From Candidatus Uhrbacteria bacterium (GTDB taxonomy: Bacteria > Patescibacteria > ABY1 > SG8-24 > UBA9934): a stretch of 64,000 nucleotides of DNA. A model generated the notes under the pieces. That model saw only the letters and a program-made list of their open reading frames with translations, searched no databases and had not been told where the DNA came from. The translations under genes and the position numbers were made by a program. Shown here one piece after another: positions 23,939 through 30,519 of this stretch. Position 1 is the first letter of the stretch. Every line of letters starts with the position of its first letter. The stretch is taken from positions 30,823-94,822 of the forward strand of contig JABJOE010000005.1 of assembly GCA_018664485.1 (NCBI GenBank), in the 5' to 3' direction.

Positions 23939-24682
23939 TCACTCGGTCGGTGTAAGCTCATCGCGGATCGCCGCGATGCGCGCGTCCATCGAAGCGAGGG
24001 TGCTGCCGATGACGGTGTCGCGGTGGGTGCTCAAAGCCTGTTGAGCCGCAGCGGTCATGAGGGCCTTCTCCAACTCGTGCCAGGGATCTTTGTGGCTGCT
24101 CACCGTGTAGATGGCCAGTGGGCCCGACGAGCTCGGTACATCTCCCGAAATTCGGATGTCCAGGCCCATGTCGCGACTCGAGAGCTCGCGGATCATGTCA
24201 ATCGCGATTCGACAGGGGCAAGCGGCATTGGGCTCTGGGATGGAGATGTCGGTACCGGAGGTCGCCATGCGGAGCACATGCTTCGCCAGGAGAACAATCA
24301 TTGCCTCCTCGACGGATTCCCAGTGGATCATGGCGCCGAGCATGCCCTCGAGGTCGGTGAGGGGGGCATGGAGATCACGACGGACCGCTTGAAAGAGGCG
24401 CTCGGCCGTACGATCATCGGGACCCGACCTCTCGGTGCTCTCAAAGGTCTGGAATTGTAGGGTGTATGTTCCGGGTGTCAGGTCCTCCAGGTCGTTGATA
24501 CTTCCCACAAGGGTTTCACGCCACATGTCACCGAGTCTGCCGGTGGGGTTGGGGCTCATGGTGAGGGACGGGTCACCCTCGCCGATCTCGACGGCAAGCG
24601 TCATGACGGGCTCTTCGGGGTTGGTGAATCCGATATCTACAGTGAGTGGTCCGGGGGTAAGGGCAGCAAGAATGTGCTTCAC
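23939..24682 (-). CDS. GC-rich orphan protein B of a paralogous pair, 247 aa
   Basis: No known family. The start is GTG 24682 (MKHILAALTPGPLTVDIGF), with GGAT a few bases upstream. The N-terminal half is rich in strands (VMTLAVEIGEGDPSLTMSPNP, LTPGTYTLQFQTF). The C-terminal half is helical (AERLFQAVRRDLHAPL, SVEEAMIVLLAKHVLRMAT) with a CPCR motif in the middle and DPWHELEKALMTAAAQQAL near the end. It shares order and motifs with the adjacent protein. Line 24001-24060 holds 38 G or C in 60, against 25 in 60 for 22621-22680 inside the ClpC-like gene, which shows the compositional contrast. Its promoter overlaps that of the divergent WecA/TagO-like gene. Confidence 0.68.
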   Translation of the reverse strand: MKHILAALTPGPLTVDIGFTNPEEPVMTLAVEIGEGDPSLTMSPNPTGRLGDMWRETLVGSINDLEDLTPGTYTLQFQTFESTERSGPDDRTAERLFQAVRRDLHAPLTDLEGMLGAMIHWESVEEAMIVLLAKHVLRMATSGTDISIPEPNAACPCRIAIDMIRELSSRDMGLDIRISGDVPSSSGPLAIYTVSSHKDPWHELEKALMTAAAQQALSTHRDTVIGSTLASMDARIAAIRDELTPTE

Positions 24683-24726
24683 GGTGATCCAGGGTGTTTG
24701 TTGTTATGTTCGCGAGGAACGACGAA

Positions 24727-24777
24727 ATCCTATAGTAAAATAAGGTTTTTGTCAATACTCTTCAGCTGGGCTAAACT
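24727..24777. promoter_or_regulatory. Divergent promoters with overlapping -35 boxes
   Basis: Plus strand: TTGTCA 24749-24754, a 17-base spacer, TAAACT 24772-24777. Minus strand: TTGACA 24755-24750, a 17-base spacer, TAGGAT 24732-24727. The two -35 boxes share five bases, so the two genes cannot be read at the same moment. Confidence 0.75.
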
Positions 24778-24786
24778 GTATCTATT

Positions 24787-25812
24787 ATGGCTATCTGGTG
24801 GATCTATCCAATTATCGCAAGTTTTCTCTTATCTCTTCTACTGAGCGACGTTGGTCGTAGTTTTGGGCGAAGGTTAGGTTTTTTGGATCGACCTGCAAAA
24901 CCCCGCAAGCAACATAAGGGAGGGATTTCAACATTAGGTGGCGTCGCTGTCTTCATAGCTTTTTCAATTGTCGTCCTTGCTGTGCTATTGATGACCGATC
25001 ATTTTACATTAGGTGAGATATCTCATAACCATTTCATTGGATTTCTCATCGGAGGTTTTGTGTTGATTGTCGGCGGTTTAGTTGATGACAGATATGATCT
25101 TGCACCGAAGTATTCCATTTTGTTTCCAGTAGCCGCGGCGCTCTTAGCTGCAGGTTTTGGTATAGGAGTGTCTAAGATTACAAATCCTCTCGGTGGTTTT
25201 TTTGAGATTAGTGAATTGTTATCATTTATTGTTACCTTTTTATGGTTACTTGGTGTGATGTATACAACTAAGCTCCTCGACGGCCTAGACGGTCTTGCAG
25301 GAGGCGTGAGTGCCATTGGAATGCTTATTGTAGCTTCGCTTGCTCTGAGCGTTGCGTTCTATCAGCCTGACGTTGCATTGCTCGCACTTATCGGCTGCGC
25401 GGCACTAGTAGGATTTCTTGTATGGAATACTCATCCGGCTTCATTATTCCTGGGTGAAGGGGGAAGCACACTGGTTGGATACATGCTCGCAGTTATGGCT
25501 GTGATAGCAGGGTCTAAGATAGCGACAACATTACTAGTCGTTGCAATCCCACTTTTTGATATTATATTCGTTGTTTGGGATCGAAAGATGGCGGGCCACT
25601 CGGTAACAAAAGGAGATCGTCGTCATCTGCATCAACGTCTTCGTGATAGCGGTTGGTCAATTCAGAAAGTAGTTTGGTTTTATTATATTGTCGCTTTAGC
25701 TTTCGGGCTTACTACGCTTATCTTTGAAAGTTGGCAGAAGTTAGTTGCTCTCGTGGTGTTGTTCGCGATAACTTTCATTGTCATCCGTGCCGTTTCAATT
25801 AAGAAAGTATGA
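24787..25812 (+). CDS. WecA/TagO/MraY-family undecaprenyl-phosphate sugar-1-phosphate transferase
   Basis: This 341-residue polytopic membrane enzyme moves a sugar phosphate from a UDP-sugar to undecaprenyl phosphate, the first step of wall or surface polysaccharide synthesis. Family motifs are FLDRPAKPRKQHKGGISTLGGVAVF near the N-terminus, the acidic GGLVDDRYDLAPK, the second acidic motif in TTKLLDGLDGLAGGVSAIG, and the cytoplasmic GDRRHLHQRLRDSG typical of the WecA/TagO branch (HxHQRL). About ten membrane helices are visible. The DGLDGLAGG and HLH motifs favour WecA/TagO over MraY. The mRNA is predicted to start 3 bases before the ATG. The next gene overlaps its stop (ATGA), so the two are coupled. 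Confidence 0.9.
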   Translation: MAIWWIYPIIASFLLSLLLSDVGRSFGRRLGFLDRPAKPRKQHKGGISTLGGVAVFIAFSIVVLAVLLMTDHFTLGEISHNHFIGFLIGGFVLIVGGLVDDRYDLAPKYSILFPVAAALLAAGFGIGVSKITNPLGGFFEISELLSFIVTFLWLLGVMYTTKLLDGLDGLAGGVSAIGMLIVASLALSVAFYQPDVALLALIGCAALVGFLVWNTHPASLFLGEGGSTLVGYMLAVMAVIAGSKIATTLLVVAIPLFDIIFVVWDRKMAGHSVTKGDRRHLHQRLRDSGWSIQKVVWFYYIVALAFGLTTLIFESWQKLVALVVLFAITFIVIRAVSIKKV

Positions 25813-26321
25813 CTCGCCCAATCGATTCTGTTTTAGCTCTCGGTGACCTCATAGTAAATTTCATTGTGCTAGCTGCCTATTATGTGGGAGTGATTTTTGG
25901 ATCAGTTGCTTCGATTGCTCCGAGTATCGTTGCAGATGACTTTAACTTTGATACTATTGCGGTTAAGGATGCCTCGCTCAATGTATGGATCGCAAAAAGT
26001 GATACAGAGCAGAGAAACGGACTTTCTTTTTTTGAAATGCATCAGTTGGAATCTCGAAACATTGATGGAATGCTATTTGTATACGAAGATAGTTCTGTAG
26101 CAAATTTTTGGATGCGCGGGATGCAATTTGATTTAGATTTTGTTTGGATTAAAAGTGGGGAAGTCGTAAAGATTGATGAGAATATTTTATCTCCCGCAAA
26201 TAACAATGGTGATACGATGACAATTTCGTCGGATCCGTATGAGGTAGGTGCTGTTTTAGAGTTGCCAGCAGGGCAGGTAGATACTTTAGATATCAAAGTC
26301 GGAGATAGCGTTGAATTTTAA
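25809..26321 (+). CDS. DUF192-family secreted or membrane-anchored protein
   Basis: The 170-residue protein has one N-terminal membrane helix (LIVNFIVLAAYYVGVIFGSVAS). A DUF192 domain follows, with NVWIAKSDTEQRNGLSFFEMHQ, IDGMLFVYEDSSVANFWMRGMQFDLDFVWIKSGEVVKIDENIL and the closing VLELPAGQVDTLDIKVGDSVEF. DUF192 proteins are small beta-barrels of unproven function found outside the cytoplasm. It overlaps the upstream transferase by 4 bases (ATGA), so translation is probably coupled. Confidence 0.85.
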   Translation: MTRPIDSVLALGDLIVNFIVLAAYYVGVIFGSVASIAPSIVADDFNFDTIAVKDASLNVWIAKSDTEQRNGLSFFEMHQLESRNIDGMLFVYEDSSVANFWMRGMQFDLDFVWIKSGEVVKIDENILSPANNNGDTMTISSDPYEVGAVLELPAGQVDTLDIKVGDSVEF

Positions 26322-26378
26322 TAGATGCACGAAAACCCCAGGCACGAATACCATGGGGCCGAGACGGAGGGCTTCATT

Positions 26379-26780
26379 CTACAGGTATGAGCCTGAGAGT
26401 ATGCCGAGAAAATAGAATGCGATCATACTGAGAAGTATCGCGCCAAGTACATGGCCATGGAGATACATTCTCATGAATTTTCCAAACTGATTATTCCTGA
26501 GCCGATGGAAGTGCGTTTGCCAGTCGCTGTTGTAGCGATGGAATTCGTAGACATCGTCCGAGATCTTGAGTTGGCTCGTAGGGTCTTGATCCGGGAATTC
26601 AAGCATATAGTGGTTGAAGAGTTCACAAAATTCCTCACTCTCGTATGCTGAGTCGAGAATGTACCAGGTGAGCATTCTCCTAAGCACCCACTCTCGATAC
26701 GTGGTAAGTGGGTGGAGGGCTACGTTTGCGATGGTCATCAAGATGCCACGATGCTCTTCGGCGCCATTACCGGGATTCAT
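26379..26780 (-). CDS. Orphan protein with a C-terminal membrane anchor, 133 aa
   Basis: No family is recognised. The first 100 residues are soluble and rich in aromatic and charged residues (YREWVLRRMLTWYILDSAYESEEFCELFNHYMLEF, then YEFHRYNSDWQTHFHRLRNNQF). One membrane helix near the end (VLGAILLSMIAFYFLGILSG) makes it a tail-anchored type of protein. On the minus strand TTGACA (26871-26866), a 17-base spacer and CAAACT (26848-26843) form the promoter, leaving a leader of about 55 bases. There is no clear ribosome site. An alternative start is the internal methionine of LMTIANVAL. Confidence 0.6.
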   Translation of the reverse strand: MNPGNGAEEHRGILMTIANVALHPLTTYREWVLRRMLTWYILDSAYESEEFCELFNHYMLEFPDQDPTSQLKISDDVYEFHRYNSDWQTHFHRLRNNQFGKFMRMYLHGHVLGAILLSMIAFYFLGILSGSYL

Positions 26781-26887
26781 AATCTACCAACTTATGGGAA
26801 CGTGGTGAATGTACAGATTGCGGACGAGGTGTCCGACGCAGAAGTTTGCCATTTCTTAGTGTTATTGTCAATATATAGGGCTATTGC

Positions 26888-26916
26888 TTGACGAGAAGGG
26901 GGTTATTTGCTATTCT
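26888..26916 (+). promoter_or_regulatory. Promoter of rplU with a leader of about 76 nt
   Basis: TTGACG 26888-26893, a 17-base spacer and TATTCT 26911-26916 preceded by TGC form the promoter. Transcription should begin near 26923. The leader up to 26998 is long for this genome and could carry a ribosomal-protein regulatory structure, though I cannot draw a convincing fold. Confidence 0.65.
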
Positions 26917-26998
26917 TTTGCCGTTAAATAAGGAACGCCTGCTAAGGTTATAAATCGTCATAGACGTGCCAATTGCAGCGATAATCCCACACTTGCGT

Positions 26999-27307
26999 AT
27001 GTTTGCAGTAATCAAAACTGGAGGAAAGCAGTATCTTGTAGAGGAAGGGCAAGAGTTGCGAATTGAGAAGCTAGAGTTGGAAGATGGTGCAAAGGTTGAG
27101 TTCGATGCCTTGCTCGTATCTGATGACGAAGGAAAAGATACTAAAGTTGGTGCGCCAACTACTGGTATAAAGGTAGTAGCTTCTGTTGTTGAAACTCGAA
27201 AGGATAAGAAGGTTTCAGTGATCAAGTACAAGCCGAAGACTCGTTACCGACGTAACGTTGGTCACCGTCAGATCCTGACAAAGATCAAAATTGAGAAGAT
27301 CGGATAG
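26999..27307 (+). CDS. rplU: 50S ribosomal protein L21 (bL21)
   Basis: The 102-residue protein starts with the L21 signature MFAVIKTGGKQYLVEEGQELRIEKLELEDGAKVEFD. It ends with the basic RNA-binding part KVSVIKYKPKTRYRRNVGHRQILTKIKIEKI. It is a structural protein of the large ribosomal subunit. ATG 26999 is chosen because homology begins there; the frame upstream to 26966 is not conserved. The usual partner rpmA (L27) does not follow in this window. Confidence 0.96.
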   Translation: MFAVIKTGGKQYLVEEGQELRIEKLELEDGAKVEFDALLVSDDEGKDTKVGAPTTGIKVVASVVETRKDKKVSVIKYKPKTRYRRNVGHRQILTKIKIEKIG

Positions 27308-27308
27308 A

Positions 27309-27335
27309 AAAAAGAGGCCTTCGGGTCTCTTTTTG
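27309..27335 (+). terminator. Terminator of rplU
   Basis: AAAGAGGCC-TTCG-GGTCTCTTTTT forms a stem with a TTCG tetraloop followed by a T tract, directly after the stop. Confidence 0.9.
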
Positions 27336-27402
27336 ATTATCCGATCTTTGGTGTCGGGGTGGAGGGTATTATATTTTAATTTTCATACATTAGGCGCTAA
27401 AA

Positions 27403-27423
27403 ATACGCAACCGGGTTGCGTAT
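27403..27423. repeat. Copy 2 of the 21-bp palindromic repeat
   Basis: ATACGCAACC, G, GGTTGCGTAT is identical to the LCP-gene terminator at 5953-5973. Here the T run lies on the minus-strand side (five A bases upstream on the plus strand), where no gene needs terminating. Confidence 0.75.
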
Positions 27424-27440
27424 AGTAAAGGTGGGTAGTA

Positions 27441-27469
27441 TTGACCGTTTGGTCATTTTTTGATAAAAC
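27441..27469 (+). promoter_or_regulatory. Promoter with a TGACC-n4-GGTCA operator
   Basis: TTGACC 27441-27446, a 17-base spacer and TAAAAC 27464-27469 preceded by TGA form the promoter. An inverted repeat, TGACC-GTTT-GGTCA (27442-27455), covers the -35 box. Such sites are typical of TetR-family repressors. A second copy, TGACC-GGTTT-GGTCA, lies inside the gene at 27555-27569. Confidence 0.65.
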
Positions 27470-27493
27470 GCGCTAGCACTTAGGAGGTGGCAT

Positions 27494-28408
27494 ATTAACA
27501 GAGTAAACGATCGGACGACCGTGAAGGTCCTTCGATATCTCATCGCTTCAATCTTGACCGGTTTGGTCATAACAACTTGCGGAGTACTCATCCTCGGATC
27601 GGTTTGGAAAGCCTGGTACGTCTATCTGGTTCTTTTTCTCCTGCCCGGCATGCCGAATCCGGCGAATCTCATGGCTTGGCCATGGAGCGCTGGAATCACG
27701 CATTCGATGCGGTGGCTGTTGAAGATCAATCTCGTGGTCAAGAACCATACGGATCTCCCACGCGGACGACCAGTAGTCCTGATCTGCAATCATCCGCCAG
27801 CGGCGTTCTTCCCGATCCTCGTGTGGGCGTCGATGACGAACCTTCGCTTGCTCCCGGTAGTTGTGAGCAAGGCGAGTAATCTGTGGAACGCGCTTCTGGC
27901 GATAGTGATTTTTCCGTCACTCGTGATGAAGGCTCTGATGGTGACGACGCGTGGCAATGGGTGGGGTGCGTGGCTTGTCGAGAAACTCTCGCGGCTGATG
28001 GTGACTCGCTGGTCTATGCTGATTATCTTTGCCGACGCTCATCGTCCTGAGTCGAAAAAGGCTCTTGCCGACTACGAGCGCATGGTGGAGGTTGTGCCCA
28101 GTATTCAGTATCAAGATAGACTCGGCGCGTATCACTATGCGGGTGTGTATTCTGCACTGAAGGCACTTGGGCTCAATGCTTCGGTAGTCGCGGCTACAAT
28201 GTCGTTCCCTCGTGGAGCTACTGGTTGGAAAGCTCCGTGGCGTGTGTACGGTGAAACGATCGCCATTCGTATACGCGACGTGACACACATCTTTCAGTCA
28301 GCGATGCTTGAGGAGGTGGGTGAGGGTGGGCGACCTACAAAGTTCATCGAAGCTATCAATGATCTCGCATGTGATGAGGACTCTTGGATCATCACTCGAA
28401 ATCGCTAG
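27494..28408 (+). CDS. PlsC-like acyltransferase-type membrane protein
   Basis: The protein of about 304 residues has hydrophobic N-terminal helices (YLIASILTGLVITTCGVLIL, AWYVYLVLFLLPG). A domain reminiscent of 1-acylglycerol-3-phosphate acyltransferases follows, with PVVLICNHPPAAFFPILVWA at the place of the catalytic NHxxxxD box and IIFADAHRPESKKALADYERM at the place of the FPEG-type box. The box aspartate is not obvious, so activity is uncertain. The start is unclear. A perfect AGGAGG at 27482-27487 sits 6 bases before an in-frame ATT (27494), while the first conventional start is GTG 27521, 33 bases away. The gene is GC-rich and has its own promoter and terminator. Confidence 0.5.
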   Translation: MNRVNDRTTVKVLRYLIASILTGLVITTCGVLILGSVWKAWYVYLVLFLLPGMPNPANLMAWPWSAGITHSMRWLLKINLVVKNHTDLPRGRPVVLICNHPPAAFFPILVWASMTNLRLLPVVVSKASNLWNALLAIVIFPSLVMKALMVTTRGNGWGAWLVEKLSRLMVTRWSMLIIFADAHRPESKKALADYERMVEVVPSIQYQDRLGAYHYAGVYSALKALGLNASVVAATMSFPRGATGWKAPWRVYGETIAIRIRDVTHIFQSAMLEEVGEGGRPTKFIEAINDLACDEDSWIITRNR

Positions 28409-28434
28409 AGTGCCATATGTCGGCAAAACGACTT

Positions 28435-28462
28435 ACGACCGCCCATCTCCGGGCGGTCGTTG
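28435..28462 (+). terminator. Hairpin after the PlsC-like gene
   Basis: ACGACCGCCC-ATCTCC-GGGCGGTCGT is a perfect 10-bp stem followed by TGTGC. It lies between convergent genes. Confidence 0.65.
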
Positions 28463-28477
28463 TGCATCTGCGTGGAT

Positions 28478-29125
28478 TTATTTGCTGTAAAGCCTTTCAA
28501 ATATTTTGCTTGCTGGCGTATTTACTAAATCAGCTGCCGTTTCTTTTGTTAGCTCTTTGTAGCGTTTTATTATTTTAAAACCAAGGCTGTATCCAGTCCA
28601 CTTTTTTATACCAAGATCGTCTGATCCATAAAACCATGCAGCATGATTGTAATCTTGATGAAACTCTTTTTTTGCCATTTTTTCTGTTGTGACAAGTTCT
28701 TCAGTGGTTAGATTTGTTGCCCAGGGCTCAGCTTCGCCACCCGTTACTTCAAGTTGAAAATGGTCGGCGAGACCTTCTGTGACCAATGCTTCAAATAACG
28801 TTTCACCGTATCCGGGGCTCTGCCATCTCAAACAGTGGTGACCTTCATGAAGAATTGTTTTCCGAATTCCTTCTGAAAGGGCGTGTTCTAATTTGTCTGA
28901 ATTAACATCCAGGTAAAGGTAGATTGTATTCTCGCTCGAGCTATATCCTCCGGATCCAACTTCTGGAATAACACTCGGTGGATTGTTTTCAACGATTACA
29001 TCAATATTATCAATTGTAAGGTGTTCATTGAATAAAATGAATGCATTATCAATTTCTGATTTTATACGATCTAAGTATTTATCGAAGTGCCCAGCACTGT
29101 TGAGTATATGGGTTTTTATTGCCAT
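28478..29125 (-). CDS. DUF2268-type putative zinc-dependent protease
   Basis: The 215-residue protein has the zincin motif HEGHH in IRKTILHEGHHCLRWQSPGYGETLFEALVTEGLADHFQLEV. The first glutamate and two histidines would bind and activate zinc, and the EGLADHF glutamate would be the third ligand, as in DUF2268 predicted proteases. There is no signal peptide or membrane helix, so it is probably cytoplasmic. The substrate is unknown. It lies 16 bases downstream of recR on the same strand and may be its last operon member, though there is no functional link. Confidence 0.78.
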   Translation of the reverse strand: MAIKTHILNSAGHFDKYLDRIKSEIDNAFILFNEHLTIDNIDVIVENNPPSVIPEVGSGGYSSSENTIYLYLDVNSDKLEHALSEGIRKTILHEGHHCLRWQSPGYGETLFEALVTEGLADHFQLEVTGGEAEPWATNLTTEELVTTEKMAKKEFHQDYNHAAWFYGSDDLGIKKWTGYSLGFKIIKRYKELTKETAADLVNTPASKIFERLYSK

Positions 29126-29141
29126 AATTTCAGTTTATTAC

Positions 29142-29741
29142 TTACACATCCCTCCGCCCTGTAAGGGCATCACTCAACGTTACTTCATCTGCATATTCTA
29201 AATCGGCTCCGAGTGGGAGTCCACGGGCAAGGCGGGTTACTCGTCGCTCTGCTGACTTTAACTGGCGGGAGAGATACATCATTGTTGTCTCTCCATGAAC
29301 ATCCGGTGAAAAGGCTAGGATTAGTTCTTTAATCGCTGGCTCATCGCGTAAACGATCAAGTAGTTTATCAAAATTGAGTGTCTCAGGCGTTTGTCCTTCA
29401 ATAGGGTTCAACGTACCACCAAGTACAAAGTAGCGGCCTTTGAAAGCTCCAGTCGCTTCAATGGTAGAAATGTCACGAGACTCTGATACAACGCATAACA
29501 TCGTATCTGTTCGTGATTTGTCGCGGCATAGGGTGCATGTAGGTTCTTCTGAATATGCAAAACATCGCCCGCATCGACTAATCTGTGCTAGACCCAAAAC
29601 AGCCTGCGCCAACTGTTCCCGTTGATGCGATGACATACGCAGCAAGGCAAAGGTATAGCGAAGGGCTGTCTTTGGTCCGACGCCCGGAAAAGAAGTGAGT
29701 GCGGCGACGGCACGGTGAATTGGTGCTGGAAACTTTCTCAC
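29142..29741 (-). CDS. recR: Recombination mediator RecR
   Basis: RecR loads RecA at single-strand gaps together with RecO or RecF. The 199-residue protein has the N-terminal helix-hairpin-helix (AALTSFPGVGPKTALRYTFALL), the four-cysteine zinc finger (CGRCFAYSEEPTCTLCRDKSR), the Toprim domain (MLCVVSESRDISTIEATGAFKGRYFVLGGTLNPIEG ... ILAFSPDVHGETTMMYLSRQL) and the C-terminal RLARGLPLGADLEYADEVTLSDALTGRR. The start is GTG. It follows ybaB on the same strand, the classic ybaB-recR order. The classic upstream dnaX is absent here; a four-helix-bundle element and dnaB are found instead. Confidence 0.96.
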   Translation of the reverse strand: MRKFPAPIHRAVAALTSFPGVGPKTALRYTFALLRMSSHQREQLAQAVLGLAQISRCGRCFAYSEEPTCTLCRDKSRTDTMLCVVSESRDISTIEATGAFKGRYFVLGGTLNPIEGQTPETLNFDKLLDRLRDEPAIKELILAFSPDVHGETTMMYLSRQLKSAERRVTRLARGLPLGADLEYADEVTLSDALTGRRDV

Positions 29742-29776
29742 GGAACTATAACGTTATTGTAATTTGGTTCTTATTC

Positions 29777-30070
29777 CTACCCCATCATGTCTTTAAAAGC
29801 ATCGAGGCCTCCCATGTCTTTCATCTTTGCCGCCATTTCACGCTGAAGCTTCTTACTTGCATCGTTGAGAGCATCTTTCACGGCGCTGGCGATCTTTTCA
29901 TTACTCATCTCACCTTCGATCTTTACACCTTGGCACTGCTGGTTTCCGTCAATTGTCACCATGACATCTCCGCCAGCTGCCTTACCAACAACCATAACTT
30001 CGGCAAGAGCCGCTTGCATGATTTTGGCCTGAGAGCGCATGTCTTTGATTTGTTTGATTTTGTTAAACAT
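29777..30070 (-). CDS. YbaB/EbfC-family nucleoid-associated protein
   Basis: The 97-residue protein matches the YbaB/EbfC family, small dimeric DNA-binding proteins. It has a helical N-terminus (KIKQIKDMRSQAKIMQAALAEVMV), the strand region GDVMVTIDGNQQCQGVKIEGE and a helical C-terminus (IASAVKDALNDASKKLQREMAAKMKDMGG). It is the first gene of the ybaB-recR pair, 35 bases upstream of recR. An array of 8-bp repeats begins just before its start codon. Confidence 0.92.
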   Translation of the reverse strand: MFNKIKQIKDMRSQAKIMQAALAEVMVVGKAAGGDVMVTIDGNQQCQGVKIEGEMSNEKIASAVKDALNDASKKLQREMAAKMKDMGGLDAFKDMMG

Positions 30071-30073
30071 ATG

Positions 30074-30105
30074 GAAGTCGTTAAGTTTTTAAGTCGCTAA
30101 GTCTT
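30074..30105 (-). repeat. Left array of 8-bp repeats flanking the four-helix-bundle gene
   Basis: Read on the minus strand: ACTTAGCG, ACTTAAAA, ACTTAACG, ACTT. It overlaps the end of the gene, whose stop TAG is formed by one unit. It is inverted relative to the right array at 30475-30511. Confidence 0.75.
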
Positions 30106-30477
30106 TGAGGCTGAAATTCGTTTGATATGTATATTTATACCAGCAGCCAAGCCCTCATACCGTGATGTTAATTGGGCGTAGTGGGAAGTATCTAGAAAAT
30201 TAAGATCTTTTGCAAGCTCTAATTGTGATAATAGCTCTTGTATCGAGCCTCGAGAGAAGATGAAGAAGCGGATTCGTTCTTTTGTTGATTGGCGTCCCAT
30301 ACCTTCTGCAATGTTGGACCCTACCGATACTGATGCACGACGCATTTGAGATATCAAGCCAAAACGTTCAACTTGTGGAAAATCGGATGTTACTTGATAT
30401 GTCTTGATGCACAGCTTGTGCGCTTCTTGCCAAGTGCGTAAATCGCGGAATGAACGGATTGTCATGTTATCTGACAC
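30097..30477 (-). CDS. Four-helix-bundle protein (23S rRNA intervening-sequence / Avd-like)
   Basis: The 126-residue protein has the family pattern SFRDLRTWQEAHKLCIKTYQVTSDFPQVERFGLISQMRRASVSVGSNIAEGMGR, then FSRGSIQELLSQLELAKDL. Members are found inside 23S rRNA intervening sequences, as accessory proteins of diversity-generating retroelements, and very often as stand-alone genes in CPR genomes. No reverse transcriptase or rRNA gene is present here. The start could be GTG 30477, inside the right repeat array, or ATG 30465. Inverted arrays of 8-bp repeats flank the gene closely, so it appears to be a compact element inserted between ybaB and dnaB. Its function is unknown. Confidence 0.9.
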   Translation of the reverse strand: MSDNMTIRSFRDLRTWQEAHKLCIKTYQVTSDFPQVERFGLISQMRRASVSVGSNIAEGMGRQSTKERIRFFIFSRGSIQELLSQLELAKDLNFLDTSHYAQLTSRYEGLAAGINIHIKRISASKT

Positions 30478-30511
30478 TTAACGACTTAACTACTCAATTA
30501 CTAAGCGACTT
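30475..30511 (+). repeat. Right array of 8-bp repeats flanking the four-helix-bundle gene
   Basis: Plus strand: ACTTAACG, ACTTAACT, ACTCAATT, ACTAAGCG, ACTT. It could pair with the left array to form a long imperfect hairpin that encloses the gene, with one extra 8-bp unit on this side. Confidence 0.75.
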
Positions 30512-30519
30512 TTGTAATT

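Noticed and set aside
23939..24743. Plus-strand ORFs of 80-145 codons opposite the orphan gene at 23939-24682
   Set aside because: High GC lengthens chance ORFs; they lack starts with ribosome sites and a promoter, while the minus-strand gene has both signals and a paralogue.
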